Shown: piece after piece, positions 55,814 to 64,000 of the stretch
Layout: every line of letters begins with the position of its first letter
Position numbering within the stretch: position 1 is the first letter of the stretch
From: Marinobacter alexandrii
GTDB lineage: Bacteria > Bacteroidota > Bacteroidia > Cytophagales > Cyclobacteriaceae
Direction of reading: 5' to 3'
Assembly: GCA_039984955.1 (NCBI GenBank)
Contig: JBDWTN010000003.1
Coordinates: forward strand, 1-64,000
Length of the DNA stretch: 64,000 bases
Program-made: the position numbers and the translations under genes
Notes under the pieces: model-generated
What the model was told of the DNA's origin: nothing
Seen by the model: only the letters and a program-made list of their open reading frames with translations
The model's database searches: none

Positions 55814-55895
55814 GTTAGATTTAAGGTTGAGTTCAAATATATACAACCTCCTTTAATTTGTTGTTATTCAACTGATTGGCCTAAACTAACCTATT
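55809..55895. repeat. Inverted repeat flanking the LysR stop codon
   Basis: AATAGGTTAG (55809-55818) and CTAACCTATT (55886-55895) are perfect 10-bp arms 67 nt apart, in the gap before the histidine kinase gene. A weaker 6-bp hairpin lies between them. Role unknown. Confidence 0.5.
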
Positions 55896-55944
55896 AAATT
55901 TACTCATTTCGACTATTTTAGTCGATCTCATTACCGTCGTATTA

Positions 55945-57723
55945 ATGCTCAAAGCATACTGTTTCATATTAATCATTATTCTTGGATCTATTCATTGTCA
56001 TGGGAATGGAGATGATTGGGTCAAAATCCTCAAAGAGGAAAAGGGAGTAGTAGAATTTTATTGGTACCCAAGTAATGAGGAGACTGAGAAGTCACTCAAT
56101 ATTATTGATGGAATAGAGCATGACTTAGCCATTGCATTTATCGAATTTATTAGTAAGAAGTATAAAGTTTCCATTGAGTTAAAATGGCTTGAAGTTGAAA
56201 GTTTTGAAGGAGTCTTAGAAACCATTAAGAATGCCAAAGGGGGAACTTTTGGGGCCTCATCAATATCTATAACGGAAGAGCGAAAGAAATTTTTAAACTT
56301 TACTGAGCCCTTTATGGCTGACGTTGCAGTTCTTGTTTCTAATAATTATTTGCCTACTGCTTTGACGGAAGACGAACTTAGAAGAATATTAACGGGGAAT
56401 ACAGGAATATCAATAGCGAATACTACGTTGGATCAATCCTTAAGAAAACTGCAAAAGCAGTTAGGTATTGAGTTTGAAATTGAATACGAAACAAATAGCG
56501 GGAAGATTATTGATAGGATAACCAAACAAACAAGAAGTTTCGGGTACGTTGATATTGCAAATTTTTTAGACGCTATAGGTCAAAATATAGATGTCAAACG
56601 TCAGTTTTTCTATCCGGTAAAACTTGAAGGTCTGGCTATGATCTACCCGAAGGGAAGTGATTGGCAAAAGCCAGTAGAAGATTATTTTAATAGTCCGCAA
56701 TTTGAGCTTGATAAGTTTAGAGTCATTTCCAAGTACCTGGGATCCAATGCTTCGGAAATTATAGGGAGAATATCCAAGTCTGCAGAAATAGGACCACTTG
56801 ATGAAATAGTTATTTCGAATAGAGAGAAGGAGCTTCAATATGAAAGACTTTTACTCGCCGCAAAACGAGATCAAGAAGCTTCACGTTTGACAATCATCCT
56901 TATCTCCATTATTGTAGCGGGTTTGGCGATTATGGTGTTACTATTTTTTCTATACAGAATCAAAGCGCGCAATAATGACAAGCTTTTGTCTCAACAACTT
57001 CTCATCGAAGAGCGAAATGATCAGTTGCGTCAGTTAAATGATGAAAAAAACAATCTTATCCAGGTACTAGCACATGATCTAAGATCACCTCTTTCAAATA
57101 TTCTGAATGGATCACAAATCATTGAGTCGAATGAGAAAAGCTTAAGTGATGATGGCAATAAAATCTTAGGATTCATTCTTCAATCTTCTGAAAAAATGTC
57201 TTCTTTAATTGATAAAATATTAGACGTGGACGCGATTGAAACAGGAAAGCATAACCTTAAGGTAGAGACCTTTCCAGTCAAGGAAGTCATTAGTCTGGTT
57301 GTTGAAGAAAATGAGTCAAAAGCAAAAGGTAAGTCAATTACCATCAGTACTTCTTTCGGCAGAAAGAAACTAATGGTTAAAGCAGATAAGGTATATACTT
57401 CTCAGATTTTTGATAATCTTGTTTCAAACGCAATAAAATATAGTAAGTCAGATACCCAGGTCAAATTAAAGACCAGCGAGGAAGGAGATCAGATTAAAAT
57501 CTCTGTAATTGATCATGGTCCGGGTTTGTCTGATGCCGATAAAAAGAAAGTTTTTCAGAAATACCAACGATTAAGCGCTCAACCAACCAAAGGAGAATCT
57601 TCTATTGGCTTGGGACTATCCATAGTCAAATTATACGCTGAGCGAATGGGGGGGACGGTTACTTTTGAGTCGAAGCTTGGGAAAGGTAGCGTATTTCACG
57701 TTTTCCTACCTAAAGGAAAATAG
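55945..57723 (+). CDS. Sensor histidine kinase with periplasmic amino-acid-binding-type domain
   Basis: 592 residues. A signal sequence (1-22) precedes a solute-binding family 3 domain at about 30-285, with the pattern FEGVLETIKNAKGGTFGASSI and FTEPFMADVAVLVS. One membrane helix lies at about 315-337, then a coiled coil. The kinase has the H box LAHDLRSPLSN, the N box DNLVSNAIKYS, G1 DHGPGLSD and G2 GLGLSIVKLYAERMGG. It should sense a small periplasmic ligand, perhaps an amino acid. No response regulator is adjacent. Confidence 0.93.
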   Translation: MLKAYCFILIIILGSIHCHGNGDDWVKILKEEKGVVEFYWYPSNEETEKSLNIIDGIEHDLAIAFIEFISKKYKVSIELKWLEVESFEGVLETIKNAKGGTFGASSISITEERKKFLNFTEPFMADVAVLVSNNYLPTALTEDELRRILTGNTGISIANTTLDQSLRKLQKQLGIEFEIEYETNSGKIIDRITKQTRSFGYVDIANFLDAIGQNIDVKRQFFYPVKLEGLAMIYPKGSDWQKPVEDYFNSPQFELDKFRVISKYLGSNASEIIGRISKSAEIGPLDEIVISNREKELQYERLLLAAKRDQEASRLTIILISIIVAGLAIMVLLFFLYRIKARNNDKLLSQQLLIEERNDQLRQLNDEKNNLIQVLAHDLRSPLSNILNGSQIIESNEKSLSDDGNKILGFILQSSEKMSSLIDKILDVDAIETGKHNLKVETFPVKEVISLVVEENESKAKGKSITISTSFGRKKLMVKADKVYTSQIFDNLVSNAIKYSKSDTQVKLKTSEEGDQIKISVIDHGPGLSDADKKKVFQKYQRLSAQPTKGESSIGLGLSIVKLYAERMGGTVTFESKLGKGSVFHVFLPKGK

Positions 57724-57726
57724 TTA

Positions 57727-58521
57727 CTATTCTTCTATTTCAATCTGATCACAGGTTCCGACGAATGGAACTCCCGTGGTATAAAAAGCATATGTGATCA
57801 AGCCTACATACACTTCTTCACCGAAAGTTGGAGCTTGACCAGGCAGATTCCCTGTGCCATTATAAAGTGTCCAATTATCTTCTTTATCCGCATGATTCAG
57901 GTTGGGTAACTGCCAATACACAGTGACTGTGTTATCATCTTTACCTACAATGCGTATATCAGCACGACCGTCAGACACCTCATTAATTCCAATATCATTT
58001 ACGGATGAATTACCATTTAATGTATTCTTACCCTCAATCGTAAAACTTGTAGAACCTCTATGCCCAACCACCACATGTGCGGAGTTAGGACTTTCCAAGT
58101 CTAATACATGTAATTGTACACCAGCAAAATTAAATGGCTCTCCTGAAGCAGAAGGAGCTACCTGTGAATCTTCAATAGTTCCAATGCCTATATTTCTTGC
58201 TATGAATTCAAATGGAAAAGAAACAAGCTTAGCATCTAGTCTACCTTGCTGCTCATGATAATGAAGTGTCTGATTGTCACTATTATCTATTAGTTCAGCA
58301 TAATACCTTCCAGAACGTCTACCTACATTGGGTAAAACTTCAGGGTTATTTGTAGTGTAGCCAACTAGATCACCATTTCCTTCGAAAGAATCGATGAATG
58401 GATCACTGTTTTCCTCATTATTATCCGAATCAATCTCCGGCTCAGGGCTACTCTTATCTGAACAATGAAATAAAAAGCAGGATGTGGAAAAAAATGATAA
58501 TAATAAAATTATTTTCTTCAT
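57727..58521 (-). CDS. Predicted lipoprotein, unknown
   Basis: 264 residues with a lipobox-type signal ending FLFHC at Cys20, then a Glu/Asp/Ser linker and a beta-rich domain of about 210 residues with GRRSGRYYAEL and VHVLDLESPNSAHVVV-like strands (concanavalin-like by texture). No catalytic motif identified. Probably exposed at the cell surface. It converges with the kinase gene (3-bp gap). Confidence 0.75.
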   Translation of the reverse strand: MKKIILLLSFFSTSCFLFHCSDKSSPEPEIDSDNNEENSDPFIDSFEGNGDLVGYTTNNPEVLPNVGRRSGRYYAELIDNSDNQTLHYHEQQGRLDAKLVSFPFEFIARNIGIGTIEDSQVAPSASGEPFNFAGVQLHVLDLESPNSAHVVVGHRGSTSFTIEGKNTLNGNSSVNDIGINEVSDGRADIRIVGKDDNTVTVYWQLPNLNHADKEDNWTLYNGTGNLPGQAPTFGEEVYVGLITYAFYTTGVPFVGTCDQIEIEE

Positions 58522-58604
58522 AATGACTTTATACTAAATAGAGAAATAATAGGATGATGATTAAGCTAGCAATTTTATTATGTTGAGCTTACAATTTAGC
58601 TATA

Positions 58605-59210
58605 TCAATCGTCTTCGATTAACTCAAGTATATCCATAATTTGACCATAATCTTTGTAACCAGGTCGTTCCTCTGGATCCGCTTCCATTTCTAATCCTGG
58701 GTATTTGGCTAGTTTTTCATCTGCCTCAATACCATACCCTTTGAGTAAACGAAGATTACCATTATAAAAACATATTTGATTATCCAGCTCTTTATAAAGC
58801 TCCTCTATGGATGATTTGATTAGAACCATAGAAGCCAGTTCATCCAAATAACTAAGGTTAGACTTGAGATTAGATAGCTCATTTTCAGATTCAATCGACA
58901 ACCTAAAAATGATTGGTTTGCCAAGAAGGTGTGTTGCCTCTACTAAGTCCATATTGCTGATTTCTATGAAATCTACGGCGTAGAGTTTTAATCCTTCCTT
59001 GATTTGTTCGATAGTAGCGTTATGGAATTCACCAGCAAACTTTATTCCTGCTAACCAATCAGTGATTTCACCAAAATCACCTTCACTCACAAATGTGTCA
59101 GTAGAAGAGTCAATGTTGAAACCTAGTATGTCGACCATCATTCCAGCACAATAGCGAGCATCTGATAAGTTTGATACATTACTAATTTTCACAAAAGTCT
59201 TTAGAGCCAT
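58605..59210 (-). CDS. TrpF-like barrel protein lacking both catalytic residues
   Basis: 201 residues, the length of phosphoribosylanthranilate isomerase. The opening VKISNVSNLSDARYC aligns with the TrpF VKICG motif, but the general base Cys is Ser10 and the following Gly is Asn. The general acid Asp of the VFLLDS-type strand is also absent (ASMVLIKSS here). The end EMEADPEERPGYKDYGQIM still follows the TrpF phosphate-site and tail pattern. No trp genes are adjacent. It is therefore a diverged non-isomerase or a ligand-binding paralogue. Confidence 0.75.
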   Translation of the reverse strand: MALKTFVKISNVSNLSDARYCAGMMVDILGFNIDSSTDTFVSEGDFGEITDWLAGIKFAGEFHNATIEQIKEGLKLYAVDFIEISNMDLVEATHLLGKPIIFRLSIESENELSNLKSNLSYLDELASMVLIKSSIEELYKELDNQICFYNGNLRLLKGYGIEADEKLAKYPGLEMEADPEERPGYKDYGQIMDILELIEDD

Positions 59211-59296
59211 AACTTCATTTTTTCAATCGCAAATAAAACGTTACTGACTGAAACAATTTCAATTAATTTGCTGTTTTGCACCAAAACAATTTCTAA

Positions 59297-59611
59297 ATGG
59301 CAGTAGAATTAAAAACGGACGATGATTTTTTAACGACTATCAATAATAATGATAAAGTGATAGTCAAATATTATGCTGATTGGTGTGGTAGTTGTAGACT
59401 TTTTGGACCCAAATTTAAAAGGCTCTCTGAAGATGACAGATTCTCGGATGTAACTTTCTTAGATGTAAATGCTGAAAATAGCTCTGAAGCAAGAAAACTT
59501 GCGGGCGTAACGAGTCTTCCTTTCTTTGCAACTTTCAAGAATGGCGAATTAATTACCGGTGTAGCAACGAGTAAGGAAGACACTGTTGTGGACTTGATGA
59601 ATGCTATTTAA
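59297..59611 (+). CDS. Thioredoxin-family protein
   Basis: 104 residues, the standard thioredoxin length. The active site is Cys30-Gly-Ser-Cys33 in YADWCGSCRLFGPKF, with Ser in place of the usual Pro; the cis-Pro is in VTSLPFFATF. It reduces protein disulphides in the cytoplasm. It is followed after 2 bp by a small gene. Confidence 0.93.
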   Translation: MAVELKTDDDFLTTINNNDKVIVKYYADWCGSCRLFGPKFKRLSEDDRFSDVTFLDVNAENSSEARKLAGVTSLPFFATFKNGELITGVATSKEDTVVDLMNAI

Positions 59612-59613
59612 CT

Positions 59614-59856
59614 ATGAAGATACCGGTTATTAAATCGCTAGTAGAACAGTATTCTAAAGAAGAACTCGAAAGTGCAGAAGCGGCAATTGCGGATGAGCGA
59701 CAACCAGAAATTGAAATTCAAGGAGAAGATGAAGGTGAACAACTCACGCATGCATATGCAGCCATCCAGATTATTCAGTCAATGGAAGAGAATAATGTAG
59801 ATTTCAAGACTGCCTTGCGAGAATACACAAGTCGAGTAAGAAGTTCTATTTCATAA
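59614..59856 (+). CDS. Small protein co-transcribed with the thioredoxin
   Basis: 80 residues, acidic, with EDEGEQLTHAYAAIQIIQSMEENN in the middle; no signal peptide. It starts 2 bp after the thioredoxin stop. The function is unknown, but the tight coupling suggests a thioredoxin partner or substrate. Confidence 0.75.
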   Translation: MKIPVIKSLVEQYSKEELESAEAAIADERQPEIEIQGEDEGEQLTHAYAAIQIIQSMEENNVDFKTALREYTSRVRSSIS

Positions 59857-59925
59857 CCACAAACGTTTGCGTTGAAATATGATGAATTTTGAAGCGTGAA
59901 TGAGGGCAAGCATTAAATTTGAATA

Positions 59926-62334
59926 ATGCGAAAATTACTCATCTCTGCTCTTCTGTTCACCTGTTTGACTACTTTCTCTCAGGACATTTCGATCACCTTT
60001 GAGGTTGATATGTCTTACCAAATTGAACTTGATAAGTTTAATCCAGATGCCGAGTACGTAGATGTTGCTGGAACCTTCAATAATTGGGGGACTTCATTGA
60101 CTAAGCTGTCAGACTCAGATAAAGATGGAATTTGGGAGGCAACAGTAAATGGGTTCAATGCTGATCAAAAGATTGAATTCAAGTTTCGATATAATGGAGC
60201 ATGGAATGATAGAGAAGAGTTTCCAGGTTCCGGTAACAATCGAACACATGTTGTTTCGTCAGGTGATGAAACTTTGTCATTCTGGTATAATGATGAAGAA
60301 TCACCCACTGGTCCAGCATTAGCTGATGTCAATTCATCTTCAACATTTGTCTTTACAGGAGGCTCGGTTCTTTTCTCAGACAACTCCAGTGGTCTAATCG
60401 AAAATACTGAATGGGTATTTGAGGGGGGAAATCCTTCGGTTTCTACAGATAGAAATGTATCTGTTACATACGAAACGCCTGGTTCATATAATGTTACTTT
60501 AAGAGTATCCAATAGCTTTTCATCAGACGAAATTGTTTTGTCTGATTACATCACTGTAGGAGATCAGTCAGAAGAAGATTTGAACTGGTGGAATGAAACA
60601 ACTTTCTATGAAATATTCGTACGAAGCTTTTATGATAGTGATGGGGATGGGATCGGTGATTTTAATGGCATAACAGAGAAGTTAGATTATTTGAATGATG
60701 GTGACCCCAATACCACAAATGATCTGGGTATTACGGGAATATGGCTCATGCCGATCCATGATTCCCCAAGCTACCATGGGTATGATGTGAATGATTATAG
60801 ATCCATCAATCCAGATTATGGAACCATGGATGATTTTGAAAATTTTCTCAGCGAAGCTCACAAAAGAGGAATAAAGGTTATTATAGATCTTGTTTTAAAT
60901 CATACCTCTACAGAAATAGAGTGGTTTAAAAATGCTAGATCTTCAAGTACTTCTGACAAGCGTAACTGGTATAGATGGACAGAATCTAAGCCAAGCTATT
61001 CTGGTCCGTGGGGACAGACAGTGTGGCATGGGGGAGGCTCTTCGTATTATTATGGATTATTCTGGGGAGGTATGCCAGATCTAAACTATGACGAGGAAGA
61101 AGTACGAAATGAAATATTTGATATTACACGTTTTTGGCTTGAAGACATAGGAATAGATGGTTATCGATTGGATGCGGTTAAATATATTCATGAAAAAGCC
61201 AGTGAACTTGAAGATATCTCCGAGACTCATGCGTTTTGGAGAGATTGGGTAGCAGTCACAAAAGAATCAAATCCCAATGCACTATCAGTAGGAGAAGCCT
61301 GGACGAGTACAGAAAAAATTGTTCCCTATGTAGTCAACAGAGGGTTGGATTTTTGTTTTGATTTTGACTTGAGTTCAGCCATGATTAGCAGTATCAATGG
61401 GAAAAGTGCTATTCCACTCAAAAATCAAATAAACAAAGTAATCAATAGCTATCCATACTTTCAATTCGGAACATTTGCCTCAAACCATGACCAAAATAGA
61501 ATTATGGATGAACTTGGCTCCAACGAAAGTAAAGTAAAATTGATTGCAGCATCATATTTTATGCTACCAGGAGTGCCTTTTGTTTATTATGGAGAGGAAG
61601 TAGCTATGAAAGGCACTAAACCAGATGAGGATATAAGACGACCTATGCCTTGGAGTAATGACTCCAACGGGGGGTTCTCAGATAGTTCACCATGGAATTC
61701 TTTGTCCAGTAACTACAAGACCAATAATGTCGAAGTAGGTATGGAAGATCCTAACTCTGTATTCAATTGGTATCGAAAGCTTATTCAGCTAAGAGGGAAA
61801 GAAGTTGCACTTCAAAAAGGCACCTATCGAGAGATAAATACAGGTAGTGATGAAGTACTCGGATTTTGGAGGGAATATGAAGGAGAACAGGTTCTGGTAT
61901 TGATTAATTATGGAGAATCTACCAGGTCTGTAGAAGTTAATACATCTAATGTTTTTACCACCACAGAATCCTCAGCGTTGGTCGATCAGTTAGATGCTTC
62001 ATATCGTATTGATCTAGTAAATAAAAGTGAGTTAACCATAACACTTGATGCAGAGCAATCAAGAGTGTTAAAGACGGGACCTTTGACACTAGGTTTGAAA
62101 TCTGAAGAGGCTATTCAGCTATTTCCCAATCCAGCATCAACTATTGTTCGACTCAACTCAAAGCTTGGAAATCAGGTGGATTATGAGATCCTTACGATTG
62201 ATGGCAAACTAGTGAAAAGTGGGACATACGAATATGTTGATGGAATAGATATTAGTAAGCTCTCTAGAGGGATATATCTGGTCAAACTGAAAAGTGATCA
62301 AAAAGAGCTTACAAGTAAATTGTATTTGAGATAG
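59926..62334 (+). CDS. Secreted alpha-amylase-family glycosidase with starch-binding, PKD and T9SS domains
   Basis: 802 residues. Signal peptide ends TTFSQ. A carbohydrate-binding/E-set domain (20-120, VDVAGTFNNWG) is followed by a PKD-like domain (140-215). The GH13 domain spans about 225-690: region I DLVLNH (321-326), nucleophile Asp416 in GYRLDAV, acid/base Glu457 in VGEAW and Asp522 in SNHDQNR. The last 78 residues (FPNPASTIVRLNSK to KLYLR) are a type IX secretion sorting domain. It should degrade alpha-glucans at the cell surface or outside. The exact specificity is not evident. Confidence 0.95.
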   Translation: MRKLLISALLFTCLTTFSQDISITFEVDMSYQIELDKFNPDAEYVDVAGTFNNWGTSLTKLSDSDKDGIWEATVNGFNADQKIEFKFRYNGAWNDREEFPGSGNNRTHVVSSGDETLSFWYNDEESPTGPALADVNSSSTFVFTGGSVLFSDNSSGLIENTEWVFEGGNPSVSTDRNVSVTYETPGSYNVTLRVSNSFSSDEIVLSDYITVGDQSEEDLNWWNETTFYEIFVRSFYDSDGDGIGDFNGITEKLDYLNDGDPNTTNDLGITGIWLMPIHDSPSYHGYDVNDYRSINPDYGTMDDFENFLSEAHKRGIKVIIDLVLNHTSTEIEWFKNARSSSTSDKRNWYRWTESKPSYSGPWGQTVWHGGGSSYYYGLFWGGMPDLNYDEEEVRNEIFDITRFWLEDIGIDGYRLDAVKYIHEKASELEDISETHAFWRDWVAVTKESNPNALSVGEAWTSTEKIVPYVVNRGLDFCFDFDLSSAMISSINGKSAIPLKNQINKVINSYPYFQFGTFASNHDQNRIMDELGSNESKVKLIAASYFMLPGVPFVYYGEEVAMKGTKPDEDIRRPMPWSNDSNGGFSDSSPWNSLSSNYKTNNVEVGMEDPNSVFNWYRKLIQLRGKEVALQKGTYREINTGSDEVLGFWREYEGEQVLVLINYGESTRSVEVNTSNVFTTTESSALVDQLDASYRIDLVNKSELTITLDAEQSRVLKTGPLTLGLKSEEAIQLFPNPASTIVRLNSKLGNQVDYEILTIDGKLVKSGTYEYVDGIDISKLSRGIYLVKLKSDQKELTSKLYLR

Positions 62335-62349
62335 TACTTGCTGCCGACG

Positions 62350-62370
62350 CGACAAACTGTCGATTTGTCG
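62350..62370. repeat. Short inverted repeat after the amylase gene
   Basis: CGACAAA and TTTGTCG form 7-bp arms around a 7-nt loop, 16 bp after the amylase stop. No T run follows; role uncertain. Confidence 0.45.
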
Positions 62371-62426
62371 AGGTTAAATCCTATTACAGTTGTTCATACG
62401 TAAGTTGGATAACTTAATTTAACCAA

Positions 62427-63110
62427 ATGAAATCCTCTCAATCATCTACTGCAGTTGTGTTGTTTGCTCGAAAGGCAAATGTAGAGGCTTCTCATAAACC
62501 TCTTTTAAATCAAAAAGACAGAAATAATCTATTACATCAAAAGCTTATAAAAGCTGCCAAGAAGGCGGCAATCAGTAGTTCTGGAGCATTTTATCACGTT
62601 CATGAAAACATCCAGGTAGGTGATACTTTTGGTGAACGCATATCAAACAGTGCTCGGGATGTTTTTGCCAAAGGATACGATAGAGTTATACTGATCGGTG
62701 GAGATTGTCCGGGACTTTCATCTCACGATATTGATAAAGCCATTTCATCTTTTGATGATGACAAAATAGTTTTAGGACCTGATCAACATGGAGGCGCATA
62801 TTTAATAAGTATTTCAAAAGAGGCCTTTAATAAAATAGACTTCAAAAACCTACAGTGGAATACTTCCAGACTTTTTACTGACCTGAAAAAGTTTGCACTT
62901 GACAAACATATAGAAGTTACTGAGCTCCAAAAGAAAATCGATTTAAATAGTGATGAAGATGTTTTCGAATATGCTTCAACTTTTGAACTAAAAAACATAC
63001 TGGTTTCGATTTTCACTTCACGGTTCGAAAGACTACTAGAAACAAATAGACCTACTCTTAAAAGACCGTCTGTAACTCCCGATCATAGAGGACCACCAAT
63101 AGCTGCTTAA
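62427..63110 (+). CDS. DUF2064 nucleotidyl/glycosyl-transferase-like protein
   Basis: 227 residues. The GT-A-like pattern VVLFARKANV, GDCPGLSSHDI and DQHGGAYLIS matches DUF2064 (TIGR04282), often called selenodomain-associated transferase 1; the reaction is unknown. The middle pattern is normal; a Lys/Arg-Pro-rich C-terminal tail (about 25 residues) follows the domain. It lies between the amylase and the SusC-type gene. Confidence 0.85.
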   Translation: MKSSQSSTAVVLFARKANVEASHKPLLNQKDRNNLLHQKLIKAAKKAAISSSGAFYHVHENIQVGDTFGERISNSARDVFAKGYDRVILIGGDCPGLSSHDIDKAISSFDDDKIVLGPDQHGGAYLISISKEAFNKIDFKNLQWNTSRLFTDLKKFALDKHIEVTELQKKIDLNSDEDVFEYASTFELKNILVSIFTSRFERLLETNRPTLKRPSVTPDHRGPPIAA

Positions 63111-63154
63111 GATCTAGTTAAGCTTTCTTACTCTTACTCATTCAACTTATACAA

Positions 63155-64000
63155 ATGAAAAAAATCTACCTATGGCTGACGATTCAGCTATTTGGAATGA
63201 GCCTGTTTGCTCAATCAATTATTATATCAGGAGTAGTTTCCGATTCTAATGGAGATATCCTGCCAGGAGTCACTATTCGTGAAAAAGGAACGTCTAATGG
63301 TACTATTACCAATGGTAATGGCGCTTTTGAATTAACAGTACCCAATGATGCTATATTAGTCATATCCTCTATTGGTTTTACTACGCAGGAGGTAAAGTTA
63401 AATGGCCAAAACGTCATTGACGTTGTTCTTCAGGAAGGAATTAGTGAATTGGATGAAGTCGTCGTAACCGCTCTTGGTATTAAGCGTCAAACGAGAGACT
63501 TAGGTTATAATGTTCAAAGAATTGAATCTAGTAAAATTGCTGGAGTCAAGTCAACCAACTTTATTGATAATCTTGCTGGAAAACTAGCTGGGGTTACAGT
63601 AAGTCAAGGAGCAACAGGCGTAGGTTCCACATCAAAAATCACTATTCGAGGTGAAGCATCTTTTACTAATAACAACCCTTTATTTGTAGTTGATGGAATC
63701 CCGATTAATAATAATTCAATTGTAAACTTCACCAATGATGCTGCCGCGGGATTCCAGGAAGTTGATTTTGGAAATGGTGCAATGGAGGTGAATTCAGATG
63801 ATATTGCTTCCGTCTCTGTTTTAAAGGGTCCCGGTGCAGCGGCACTATATGGAACCAGAGCTTCGAATGGGGTAATTATTATCACCACTAAAGATGGTTC
63901 TGACAAGCAAGGGATTGGCGTAAGCATCAATTCCACAACCATGGTTGAACGAGCTTTCCAATTACCACAGTTTCAGAATGAATATGGTCAGGGTAATTCA
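63155..64000 (+). CDS. SusC/RagA-type TonB-dependent receptor, N-terminal part (runs off the window)
   Basis: 282 codons are open to the window edge from the ATG at 63155. A signal peptide ends SLFAQ. The carboxypeptidase-regulatory domain (about 22-100) has ISGVVSDSNGDILPGVTI. The SusC signature ELDEVVVTALGIKRQ follows, then the plug domain with LAGKLAGVTVSQ, TIRGEASFTNNNPLFVVDG and VLKGPGAAALYGTRASNGVI. It imports oligomers through the outer membrane with a SusD partner, which would lie outside. Its substrate could be the product of the amylase, but that is inference. Confidence 0.95.
   Translation, partial: MKKIYLWLTIQLFGMSLFAQSIIISGVVSDSNGDILPGVTIREKGTSNGTITNGNGAFELTVPNDAILVISSIGFTTQEVKLNGQNVIDVVLQEGISELDEVVVTALGIKRQTRDLGYNVQRIESSKIAGVKSTNFIDNLAGKLAGVTVSQGATGVGSTSKITIRGEASFTNNNPLFVVDGIPINNNSIVNFTNDAAAGFQEVDFGNGAMEVNSDDIASVSVLKGPGAAALYGTRASNGVIIITTKDGSDKQGIGVSINSTTMVERAFQLPQFQNEYGQGNS

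Noticed and set aside
59914-59921. TAAATTTG as a -7 promoter element of the amylase gene
   Set aside because: It matches the consensus but ends only 4 bp before the ATG, which would leave no leader; kept out for lack of support.
63211-63942. Two minus-strand open frames at the right end (63211-63417 and 63604-63942)
   Set aside because: They are antisense to the SusC-type receptor, whose frame has the full signature motifs.

Overview
The window reads as chromosomal DNA of a free-living, probably marine member of the Bacteroidota, most likely Cytophagales. Supporting signs are low G+C, signal peptides ending in SQ or AQ, a SusC/RagA receptor, an ECF-sigma/FecR pair, a type IX secretion sorting domain on an amylase, ExbB/ExbD/TonB genes, menaquinone genes, and several TTG or GTG starts with weak Shine-Dalgarno sites. 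The lineage call is inference; no rRNA or tRNA gene lies in the window.

Layout. 1-3207 (minus) is the N-terminal part of a large secreted protein made of a repeated 1.48 kb module. The gap at 3208-3854 follows, then a secreted M28 peptidase and a small secreted protein wedged against mnmE. That small gene is flanked by a second, frameshifted copy of the mnmE 3' end, which looks like an integration scar. 7.7-9.1 kb is an ArsR regulator with two SRPBCC proteins and paired palindromic operators. 9.1-11.3 kb holds a frameshifted fatty-acid-hydroxylase-family membrane protein and two small membrane proteins. 11.4-18.3 kb carries parE and parC with a SatD-like gene and a small membrane gene between them, then a TrmH-type methyltransferase and a SanA-like protein. 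18.3-21.3 kb has an HPt protein, a TerB-like protein, a rhomboid protease, a radical SAM protein and a DoxX-like protein.

21.4-30.1 kb is the menaquinone region: menE on one side and a thioesterase-menF-menD-menB operon on the other. Between them sits a sigma factor, an STN/carboxypeptidase-regulatory protein and a FecR-like anti-sigma factor. 30.1-36.5 kb has a histidine phosphatase, a HAD phosphatase, a small Cys-containing secreted peptide, a Pif1-like helicase and a divergent three-domain LigD. 36.6-46.8 kb is a run of plus-strand genes: holA, a 20-plus-repeat TPR protein, an outer-membrane barrel, an acidic-repeat SPOR protein, ExbB, ExbD, a TonB-like protein and folC.

46.8-59.9 kb mixes housekeeping and accessory genes: PEP mutase family, trmB, flavodoxin-like, a lone ABC ATPase, an OxyR-like regulator, an exonuclease, DUF427, an SbtA-like bicarbonate transporter with a divergent LysR regulator, a substrate-binding-domain histidine kinase, a lipoprotein, a catalytically degenerate TrpF-like protein and a thioredoxin. 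59.9-64.0 kb has a multidomain T9SS amylase, a DUF2064 transferase and the start of a SusC-type receptor that runs off the window.

The strongest candidates for something new are the mnmE 3'-end duplication (every substitution is silent), the sigma/STN/FecR trio without a TonB receptor inside the menaquinone locus, the frameshifted hydroxylase, the TrpF homologue lacking both catalytic residues, and the higher-order repeat protein at the left edge. No CRISPR array, complete insertion sequence or prophage was seen.
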